Shown here in pieces: positions 43,756 to 49,828 of a stretch of DNA of 49,828 nucleotides. This DNA is from an uncultured Bacteroidales bacterium (GTDB lineage Bacteria; Bacteroidota; Bacteroidia; Bacteroidales; UBA11471): positions 1 to 49,828 of the forward strand of contig CANQQA010000021.1 in NCBI GenBank assembly GCA_947625885.1. Reading direction: 5' to 3'. Within the stretch, counting starts at the first letter, position 1; the number at the start of each line of letters is the position of its first letter. The translations under genes and the position numbers were made by a program. Under the pieces are notes generated by a model. It did not search any database. It saw only the letters and a program-made list of their open reading frames with translations, and was not told the DNA's origin.

Positions 43756-44319
43756 ATGACAGAACAGGAATTTTTTGAATACGCATCGGCGGGCAATCCG
43801 ATAGTCGCCGGTTCGGAAGCGCATCAGGCGATGCACCGCATGAGCCAGAATGCGTTGCGCATGACCGCCGAGATAAACGGCACCTACCACGCGCCGGACG
43901 AATTGCGCCGGCTTATGGAGCAGCTTACCGGCAAGCCGCTCGACAGCGGCTTCGGGCTCTTCCCGCCCTTCTATACCGACTGTGGGAAAGGCACCACGAT
44001 AGGTAAACGCACCTTTATAAATATGGGCTGCACTTTTCAGGATTGGGGCGGCATTACCATCGGCGACGACTGCCTGATAGGGCATCACTGCACTATCTGC
44101 ACCGTCAATCACGACAAAAATCCGGAGGCGCGCGGCAACATGGTCTGCCGTCCCGTTGCGATAGGCAGCAAGGTGTGGATAGGCGCCAACGTAACCATTC
44201 TTCCGGGCGTAACCATCGGCGACAGCGCCATTGTCGGGGCGGGCGCCGTAGTAACGAAATCCGTTCCTGCGGGCAGCATCGCCGCCGGAGTCCCCGCCAA
44301 GATAATCGGTAAAATCTGA
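43756..44319 (+). CDS. Sugar O-acetyltransferase of the maltose/galactoside acetyltransferase (hexapeptide-repeat) family
   Basis: The 187-residue enzyme has a helical N-terminal domain (residues about 1-65), then left-handed beta-helix hexapeptide repeats (ITIGDDCLIGHHCTI, VWIGANVTILPGVTIGDSAIVGAGAVVTKSV). His119 in CTVNHDKN is the catalytic base. It transfers acetyl from acetyl-CoA to a sugar hydroxyl; Maa, LacA and NodL are relatives and the acceptor cannot be told apart. Single gene with its own promoter; a tiny hydrophobic frame follows 6 bp later. Confidence 0.92.
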   Translation: MTEQEFFEYASAGNPIVAGSEAHQAMHRMSQNALRMTAEINGTYHAPDELRRLMEQLTGKPLDSGFGLFPPFYTDCGKGTTIGKRTFINMGCTFQDWGGITIGDDCLIGHHCTICTVNHDKNPEARGNMVCRPVAIGSKVWIGANVTILPGVTIGDSAIVGAGAVVTKSVPAGSIAAGVPAKIIGKI

Positions 44320-44325
44320 AATAAG

Positions 44326-44394
44326 ATGAAAATGTCGATATTCACCCTGTTTATGGTTGCGATGATGACGGTTACATCATATTCCTTTGTATGA
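44326..44394 (+). CDS. Possible 22-residue hydrophobic peptide
   Basis: MKMSIFTLFMVAMMTVTSYS then FV-stop is a hydrophobic single-helix peptide with a basic start, 6 bp after the acetyltransferase and before its terminator. It may be a small membrane protein or a chance frame. Support is only position and composition. Confidence 0.2.
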   Translation: MKMSIFTLFMVAMMTVTSYSFV

Positions 44395-44414
44395 AAACCG
44401 GATAACCTTTTGAC

Positions 44415-44447
44415 AGCCGCCCTACGTGAAGCAGGGCGGCTTTTTTA
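44415..44447 (+). terminator. Terminator after the acetyltransferase gene
   Basis: AGCCGCCCT (44415-44423) pairs with AGGGCGGCT (44433-44441) around a 9-nt loop and is followed by T6. Confidence 0.88.
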
Positions 44448-44563
44448 TTTTATTGCTGATAGCTTTCTGCCGATATTGATGCGGAAAAGTGCGGGGTGCG
44501 GGTTCGGGAGAATGCGGTGTCGGCACTGAATTTCACACAGGTGCAAGGCTTTTTTGCCATTGT

Positions 44564-44596
44564 TTTGCAAAATTCGGGCAAAATGTTTACCTTTGC
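44564..44596 (+). promoter_or_regulatory. Promoter of the etfB-etfA-acd operon
   Basis: TTTG (44564-44567), 21 nt, then TACCTTTG (44589-44596). The leader to etfB is about 39 nt. Confidence 0.75.
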
Positions 44597-44639
44597 AACC
44601 TGAAATAATCGGTAAATTCCGAAATAAAATATATCACTT

Positions 44640-45515
44640 ATGAGTCTGAAAATTGTGGTACTTGCCAAGCAGGTGCCGGATACCCGAAACGTAGGGAAAG
44701 ATGCCATGAAAGCCGACGGCACCGTCAATCGCGCCGCCCTTCCCGCCATCTTTAATCCCGAAGACTTGAACGCGCTCGAACAGGCGCTTCAACTCAAAGA
44801 AAAATATCCCGGAACGACGGTGAAACTGCTCACGATGGGGCCTCCCCGCGCAGCCGACATCATTCGCGAAGGTCTATTTCGCGGCGCCGACGGCGGCTAT
44901 CTGCTCACCGACCGTGCTTTTGCCGGAGCCGACACGCTGGCTACCTCGTATGCACTGGCTTGCGCCGTGCGCAAAATCGGCGACTTCGACCTCGTAATCG
45001 GCGGTCGTCAGGCAATCGACGGCGATACGGCGCAGGTAGGTCCGCAAGTGGCTGAGAAACTCGGCATTCCGCAAATCACGTATGCCGAAGAAATCATTAG
45101 CGCCGAGCAGGGAAAAGTCGTGGTAAAACGCCGTCTCGAACGCGGTGTCGAAACCGTCGAGGCACCTTATCCCGCCGTCATCACCGTAAACGGCAGTGCC
45201 GACGAGTGCCGTCCCCGCAACGCCCGTGCCACCCAGAAATACAAATATGCCAAGACTCCGAGCGAACGGCAAGCCGACAACACCTCGTATTACGCTACGC
45301 TGTGCGAGGAGCGTCCCTATCTCAACCTGACCGAGTGGGGCGTTGCCGACGTCGATGCCGACCTCTCGCAGGTAGGTCTTGCAGGGTCGCCCACGAAAGT
45401 GAAACAAATCGAAAACGTCGTGTTCCAAGCCAAAGAGAGCAAGACGCTCACCGCGTCGGACACCGACATCGAGGAGTTGATAAAAGAACTGATCGTAAAC
45501 CATACTATCGGATAA
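44640..45515 (+). CDS. etfB: Electron transfer flavoprotein subunit beta
   Basis: The 291-residue subunit binds AMP and pairs with EtfA to carry electrons from acyl-CoA dehydrogenases to the membrane quinone pool or another acceptor. It begins MSLKIVVLAKQVPDTRNV, and contains the AMP-site motif DLVIGGRQAIDGDTAQVGP and the recognition-loop region LNLTEWGVADVD. It is the first gene of an operon with etfA 40 bp downstream and an acyl-CoA dehydrogenase. Confidence 0.96.
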   Translation: MSLKIVVLAKQVPDTRNVGKDAMKADGTVNRAALPAIFNPEDLNALEQALQLKEKYPGTTVKLLTMGPPRAADIIREGLFRGADGGYLLTDRAFAGADTLATSYALACAVRKIGDFDLVIGGRQAIDGDTAQVGPQVAEKLGIPQITYAEEIISAEQGKVVVKRRLERGVETVEAPYPAVITVNGSADECRPRNARATQKYKYAKTPSERQADNTSYYATLCEERPYLNLTEWGVADVDADLSQVGLAGSPTKVKQIENVVFQAKESKTLTASDTDIEELIKELIVNHTIG

Positions 45516-45555
45516 TAACCCGTTGCGGCGCAGCCGCTACACAACACACAGAATT

Positions 45556-46575
45556 ATGAATAATTTATTTGTATATTGCGAAATAGAAGACGGAGTTATT
45601 GCCGACGTCAGTCTCGAATTGCTCACCAAAGGGCGTTCGCTGGCAAATCAGCTCCATTGCAAACTCGAAGCCCTCGTCATCGGGCATCGCCTCGACGGGG
45701 TTGCCGCACAAGTATTCCCCTACGGTGTCGATACCCTCTATCTGGTCGATGACGCACGGCTCTATCCCTACACTTCGCAGCCCCATGCCGCCGTGTTGAT
45801 CAATCTCTTCAAAGAGCAGAAACCCCAAGTGTGCCTCATGGGCGCCACCAGCATCGGACGCGACCTCGGACCCCGCGTATCGTCGGCGCTGCACAGCGGT
45901 CTGACCGCCGACTGCACCGCCCTCGAAATCGGCACTTTCGAAGATAAGAAAGAGAATAAGACTTACGAAAATCTGCTCTATCAGATACGTCCCGCATTCG
46001 GCGGAAACATCGTCGCCACGATTGTCAATCCCGAATGCCGCCCCCAGATGGCGACCGTGCGCGAGGGCGTCATGAAGAAAGAAATCGTCGATGCCGCCCA
46101 CAAGGGCGAAATCGTGCGCCTCGACGTGAAGAAATATGTTTCCGATACCGACTTCGTCGTTTCGGTCATCGACCGTCAGATGGAGAAGTCGAAAATCAAC
46201 ATCAAGTCGTCGCCCATCATCGTGGCGGGCGGTTACGGCGTAGGCTCCAAAGAAAACTTCAAACTGCTTTTCGACCTCGCCGAAACCATCGGCGCACAGG
46301 TGGGTGCATCGCGCGCCGCCGTCGATGCCGGATTTACCGAACACGAACGCCAAATCGGACAGACCGGCGTTACCGTTCACCCCAAACTCTATATCGCTTG
46401 CGGCATATCGGGGCAAATACAGCACATCGCCGGTATGCAGGACAGTTCGATTATCATCTCTGTCAATAGCGACCCCAACGCGCCCATCAATACCATTGCC
46501 GATTACGTGATTACCGGAACGGTGGAGGAGGTGCTGCCCAAAATGATCAAGTATTACAAGAAAAACAGCAAATAA
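45556..46575 (+). CDS. etfA: Electron transfer flavoprotein subunit alpha
   Basis: The 339-residue subunit binds FAD: GGYGVGSKENF, GASRAAVDAGF and QIGQTGVTVHPKLY then GISGQIQH are the C-terminal FAD-domain motifs. There is no N-terminal ferredoxin domain, as some bifurcating EtfA proteins have. ATG 45556 (MNNLFVYCEIEDG) is the natural family start; a frame opening 33 bp upstream overlaps nothing and was not used. Nine bp separate it from the acyl-CoA dehydrogenase gene. Confidence 0.96.
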   Translation: MNNLFVYCEIEDGVIADVSLELLTKGRSLANQLHCKLEALVIGHRLDGVAAQVFPYGVDTLYLVDDARLYPYTSQPHAAVLINLFKEQKPQVCLMGATSIGRDLGPRVSSALHSGLTADCTALEIGTFEDKKENKTYENLLYQIRPAFGGNIVATIVNPECRPQMATVREGVMKKEIVDAAHKGEIVRLDVKKYVSDTDFVVSVIDRQMEKSKINIKSSPIIVAGGYGVGSKENFKLLFDLAETIGAQVGASRAAVDAGFTEHERQIGQTGVTVHPKLYIACGISGQIQHIAGMQDSSIIISVNSDPNAPINTIADYVITGTVEEVLPKMIKYYKKNSK

Positions 46576-46584
46576 TCGAGGAAT

Positions 46585-48291
46585 ATGGCAAATTTTTATA
46601 CCGATAACAGTGATTTGAAACATCACTTGACACACCCGCTCATGCAGCGGATTGTGGCTCTGAAAGAGCGCGATTATGCCGATGCGAAAAAATACGATTA
46701 TGCTCCGCTCGATTTCGAGGACGCCATGGACAGCTACGAGAAAGTGCTCGAAATAGCCGGCGAAATATGCGGCGACATCGTGGCTCCCAATGCCGAAGGC
46801 GTCGATCACGAAGGCCCCCGCGTCGTCGATGGTCATGTGGAATATGCCTCCGGTACGGTACGCAACCTCGATGCTCTGGTGAAAGCCGGTCTGATGGGCA
46901 TTTCGCTGCCCCGCCGCTACAACGGCCTCAACTTTTCGCTCGTCCCCTACATCATGGCTGCCGATATGGTGAGCCGCGCCGATGCCGGATTTGTGAACAT
47001 CTGGGGCTTGCAGGACTGCGCCGAAACCATTTACGAATTTGCCAGCGAAGACCAGAAGCAGCGTTTCCTGCCTCGCGTATGCGCCGGTGAAACCATGGCG
47101 ATGGACTTGACCGAACCCGATGCCGGCTCCGACTTGCAATCGGTCATGCTCAAAGCCACGTACAGCGAAGCCGACGGCTGTTGGTATCTCAACGGCGTGA
47201 AGCGCTTCATCACCAACGGCGACGGACACATCGCCCTCGTCCTCGCCCGCTCCGAAGAGGGCACGCGCGACGGTCGCGGTCTGTCGATGTTCATCTACGA
47301 CCGCAACAGCGGCGGCGTAACCGTGCGCCGCATCGAGAACAAGATGGGTATCAAAGGCTCGCCTACCTGCGAACTGGTGTTCCGCAATGCAAAAGCCGAA
47401 CTTTGCGGCGACCGCAAAATGGGACTTATCAAATACGTCATGGCACTGATGAACGGCGCCCGTCTGGGCATCGCCGCCCAATCGGTCGGAATTTCCGAAG
47501 CCGCTTATCGCGAAGCCCTCGCATACGCCCGCGAACGCCGTCAGTTCGGGAAAGCCATTATCGAGTTCCCCGCCGTGTCGGAAATGCTCTCGCTGATGAA
47601 AGCCAAACTCGACGCCTCCCGTTCGCTCCTCTACGAAACCACCCGTTTCGTAGATATGTATAAGATTTACGAGGACATATCGAAAGAGCGCAAACTCGAA
47701 AAAGAGGAACGCGACGAAATGAAAAAATACCAGCGTCAGGCCGATGCCTACACCCCTATGTCGAAAGGTATGGGCAGCGAGTTCTGCAACCAGAACGCTT
47801 ACGACTGCATACAGATACACGGCGGTTCGGGCTTCATGAAAGACTACGCCTGCGAACGCATCTACCGCGATGCCCGCATCACCTCCATTTACGAAGGCAC
47901 CACGCAGTTGCAGGTCGTTGCCGCCATACGCCACGTAACCACCGGCACCTATCTCGGCATGATGCGCTTCTACGAGGAGCAGCCTGTTTCGGGCGACTTG
48001 CAGACCCTGCGCACCCGCCTCAAAGACCTTGCCGACCTCTACGAGGCGACCGTCGAAAAAGTAACCGCTACGAAAGACAACGATTACATCGACTTCCACG
48101 CCCGCCGCATGGTCGAAATGGCAGGACACATCATCATGGCGCACCTGCTCGTGCTCGACACCGAACGCACCGAGTCGTTCCGCACCTCTGCCGAAGTGTA
48201 TATGCGCTATGCCGATGCCGAAGTGCGCAAGAACGCCGCGTTCATCGCTTCTTTCGACCTCAACGACATGACCTACTACCGGAAAGATTAA
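46585..48291 (+). CDS. Acyl-CoA dehydrogenase, long form
   Basis: The 568-residue flavoenzyme oxidises an acyl-CoA to the enoyl-CoA and passes electrons to ETF. Motifs are MDLTEPDAGSDLQS (FAD/substrate region), FITNGDG, KMGIKGSPT, RQFGKAI, and the catalytic Glu437 in IYEGTTQLQV. At 568 residues it is about 190 longer than typical medium/short-chain enzymes; the C-terminal extra domain after about 450 is like long-form (VLCAD- or FadE-like) members. It forms an operon with etfBA, but no ligase, hydratase or thiolase gene is in the window. Terminator at 48313-48353. Confidence 0.93.
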   Translation: MANFYTDNSDLKHHLTHPLMQRIVALKERDYADAKKYDYAPLDFEDAMDSYEKVLEIAGEICGDIVAPNAEGVDHEGPRVVDGHVEYASGTVRNLDALVKAGLMGISLPRRYNGLNFSLVPYIMAADMVSRADAGFVNIWGLQDCAETIYEFASEDQKQRFLPRVCAGETMAMDLTEPDAGSDLQSVMLKATYSEADGCWYLNGVKRFITNGDGHIALVLARSEEGTRDGRGLSMFIYDRNSGGVTVRRIENKMGIKGSPTCELVFRNAKAELCGDRKMGLIKYVMALMNGARLGIAAQSVGISEAAYREALAYARERRQFGKAIIEFPAVSEMLSLMKAKLDASRSLLYETTRFVDMYKIYEDISKERKLEKEERDEMKKYQRQADAYTPMSKGMGSEFCNQNAYDCIQIHGGSGFMKDYACERIYRDARITSIYEGTTQLQVVAAIRHVTTGTYLGMMRFYEEQPVSGDLQTLRTRLKDLADLYEATVEKVTATKDNDYIDFHARRMVEMAGHIIMAHLLVLDTERTESFRTSAEVYMRYADAEVRKNAAFIASFDLNDMTYYRKD

Positions 48292-48312
48292 AATCCTTTT
48301 CGTCTTGTTGAT

Positions 48313-48353
48313 AAACCGATTCCCGACCATTGGGTCGGAAATCGGTTTTTTTT
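48313..48353 (+). terminator. Terminator of the etfB-etfA-acd operon
   Basis: A 16-bp stem, 48313-48328 paired with 48333-48348, with one bulged position, is followed by T8. Confidence 0.85.
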
Positions 48354-48375
48354 ATGAGAATATTATCAAAAAAAA

Positions 48376-48407
48376 TTTTCATATCTGATTTTATTTTAAT
48401 ATTTTTA
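48376..48407 (+). promoter_or_regulatory. Possible promoter of the beta-barrel gene
   Basis: TTTT (48376-48379), 20 nt, then TATTTTTA (48400-48407), one mismatch from the -7 consensus. Confidence 0.35.
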
Positions 48408-48441
48408 CGAGCAAAATGTAAAACCTAAAAAATTGGATTAT

Positions 48442-49176
48442 ATGAAAAAACGTTTAGGATTATTGGTTTGGTTGTGCTGCATTGCGGTAGCCGTGCAGGC
48501 GCAGAATTATCAAGATGTCGTTTATCTGAAAAACGGGAGCATTGTACGGGGTGTGATTGTGGAGCAGCAGCCGAATGTCTTGCTGAAAGTAAAAACAGGC
48601 GACGGCAGCCTTTTCGTTTTTCAAATGGCAGAGGTCGAGAAAATGACGAAAGAGGAGATGGCGGGTCGTCGTTATCGAAACAGCGATGCTTTCGTAAACG
48701 ATTCGCCTTATCCTTATAGCAAGAAAATCAATGCCAATATGCGCGGTTATCGTGGTTTTTTTGAAGTCGGGTCGATTATCAATTTCGGAGAAAGCGGAGC
48801 AGGTGGCAGAGGCGGATTTTCCGTAAATACTTCGCACGGCTACCGGTTCAATCCGCATCTGTTTTTGGGAGGCGGTTTGGCGTTCGATTACCATAGTACT
48901 GATGGCGGAATTTTTTGCATTCCCGTGTTTGTCGATTTTCGGACAGATTTTTTGGATAGGAACATTTCCCCTGTTTTTGACGTAAAAATCGGGTATGCCT
49001 TAGGTTCTACAACGTCCGAAAGGGTCAATCCCGGAGTCTATTTCAATCCTTCTTTCGGAGGTCGTTTTATGTTCAATCAACGTGTTTCGCTGACGATTAC
49101 GGTGGGGTATAATATGCAACAGCAGGTTTATGAAAAAGAAGATTACTATCATTATAATGATGGTAAATATTATTAA
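48442..49176 (+). CDS. Exported outer-membrane beta-barrel protein, probably truncated by an IS
   Basis: The 244-residue product has a signal peptide ending near VQAQ. A short N-terminal domain (DVVYLKNGSIVRGVIVEQQPN) resembles the ligand-like segment before many small Bacteroidota barrels. From about residue 100 amphipathic strands alternate with turns. It ends VYEKEDYYHYNDGKYY, without the usual final aromatic-ended strand, directly at the edge of an IS630-family element 14 bp away. So the original C-terminus is probably lost. ATG 48442 is preferred to the TTG at 48433. Confidence 0.75.
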   Translation: MKKRLGLLVWLCCIAVAVQAQNYQDVVYLKNGSIVRGVIVEQQPNVLLKVKTGDGSLFVFQMAEVEKMTKEEMAGRRYRNSDAFVNDSPYPYSKKINANMRGYRGFFEVGSIINFGESGAGGRGGFSVNTSHGYRFNPHLFLGGGLAFDYHSTDGGIFCIPVFVDFRTDFLDRNISPVFDVKIGYALGSTTSERVNPGVYFNPSFGGRFMFNQRVSLTITVGYNMQQQVYEKEDYYHYNDGKYY

Positions 49177-49828
49177 GTAACTAATCAAAATTAGGCAGCA
49201 TTATGTTTAAGTTTAATTCCCAAGGTATCCCCGACAGCCGCCAATGCCCTATTGACGGTGTAAAAGAGGTTATCGCTACTTACATAGTCCTGCGGTCTGA
49301 TCCATTTGGTTTTCATTATCCTCCACAAGGTTTCTGCAAGATTCAGGTGCGGGGAATACGGCGGAAGATAAAAGAGGAAAAGGCCACGTTTCTTCCACAG
49401 TGCCCTCAGTTCCCGTACTTTCTTGTTTCGATGTACACTTGCATTGTCAAGCACGATGAAGGTGTCTTTCTTGATGTTTAAGGAAAAGGCATCGAGGCAT
49501 TCAACGACCTTGTACGCGTCAATGCTTTCAGTCGTGGTGAACCCATGATAGTGGTTGTTCCGGTCAATCATGCCGAAGATGTTGACCCTTTGTGACTTCC
49601 CGGATGGGACATACACGTCTTCGTCACGGAATTGCCACCCGTAAGGCACATATCCTTCGGTGCATACATGACTTTCATCGGCGTAATAAAGGTCTATCTT
49701 GCCGTCCATGTTCAGGTGTTCAAGTTCTTGCAACTTCTCGGTCTTATACGCATAGAGTTGCGGCGAGGGTACTCCCCTTGGGCGTTTTCTTATTCGCTTA
49801 TATCTTGCGCCAATGCTGATAAAAAACG
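49177..49828 (-). mobile_element. IS630-family insertion sequence (partial, runs off the window)
   Basis: The element holds an IS630-type transposase on the minus strand. Its left end lies within 49177-49190, between the stop of the beta-barrel gene and the stop of the transposase. The inner end has no obvious inverted repeat that can be tested here because the other end is outside the window. Confidence 0.75.
49191..49828 (-). CDS. IS630-family transposase (C-terminal part, 5' end beyond the window)
   Basis: The frame is open through the right edge of the window (upstream reading ...SIGARYKRIRKRPRGVPSPQ...). DDE catalytic residues are the Asp in YYADESH, the Asp in IVLDNASVH and the Glu in NLAETLW. 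PYSPHLNLAETLW is the usual IS630 C-terminal block. It ends KHNAA. Transposases of this family insert at TA dinucleotides. About 212 residues are visible; the N-terminal DNA-binding region is outside. No frameshift is seen in the visible part. Confidence 0.93.
   Translation of the reverse strand, partial: FFISIGARYKRIRKRPRGVPSPQLYAYKTEKLQELEHLNMDGKIDLYYADESHVCTEGYVPYGWQFRDEDVYVPSGKSQRVNIFGMIDRNNHYHGFTTTESIDAYKVVECLDAFSLNIKKDTFIVLDNASVHRNKKVRELRALWKKRGLFLFYLPPYSPHLNLAETLWRIMKTKWIRPQDYVSSDNLFYTVNRALAAVGDTLGIKLKHNAA

Noticed and set aside
45565-48330. 921-codon minus-strand frame opposite etfA and the acyl-CoA dehydrogenase
   Set aside because: Very long but repetitive in V, A, G, H and D as expected for the antisense of GC-rich genes; both plus-strand genes have clear family motifs.

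Overview
The window is chromosomal DNA from a member of the Bacteroidales (Bacteroidota). Evidence: many Bacteroidota-type promoters (a TTTG-like -33 box, about 19-21 nt, then TAnnTTTG), a SusC/SusD pair with a SusR-like regulator, an S16 with a long Ala/Glu/Lys tail, a DUF4286 gene beside ruvC, and a short Bacteroidota-type SRP RNA. The backbone is fairly GC-rich with C/G-ending codons. The genus cannot be fixed from the sequence; a Barnesiella-like organism is only a guess.

Layout. 1-8287: a same-strand housekeeping run with a truncated THUMP-type RNA methyltransferase, a DPP-IV-like S9 peptidase, purD, two small membrane proteins and an MsbA-type ABC exporter. 8598-12010: a large lipoprotein and a DUF5723-type envelope protein. 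12070-12965: an alkyltransferase convergent with rplS. 13226-16671: a GH3-serine hydrolase fusion and a flavodoxin-like protein. 16951-19160: a compact three-gene operon (GNAT-like protein, IbrA-like PAPS-reductase-family protein, IbrB-like ParB-fold protein), the most unusual system here. 19198-22459: a glucosaminidase with LysM domains, cdd and dnaX. 22535-25129: a PA14-containing GH3 enzyme.

25283-38087 is a polysaccharide utilisation locus (PUL) on the minus strand. In transcription order it has a SusR-like TPR/membrane/HTH regulator, SusC, SusD, a lysine exporter LysO split into two genes, a GH2 beta-galactosidase and a GH63-like enzyme. It is visibly more AT-rich than its flanks and ends in a 40-bp perfect palindrome, so it looks like an acquired block. 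Three exact copies of TATCTACA, plus extra CTACA half-sites, lie just upstream of the predicted susC promoter and are candidate regulator sites.

38311-43630 holds a DUF4919 protein, a low-molecular-weight tyrosine phosphatase, an SRP RNA-tRNA-Thr transcript, a nitrilase-type lipid-free exported hydrolase, tRNA-Lys, tRNA-Pro and tRNA-Arg on alternating strands, rpsP, ruvC, DUF4286 and tRNA-Ala. 43756-48291 holds a sugar O-acetyltransferase and an etfB-etfA-acyl-CoA dehydrogenase operon. The right edge has an outer-membrane beta-barrel gene whose last strand seems lost next to an IS630-family element that runs off the window.

Protein starts were chosen from signal peptides, family alignments recalled from knowledge and promoter positions. 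No database search was run. Base composition statements are by eye.
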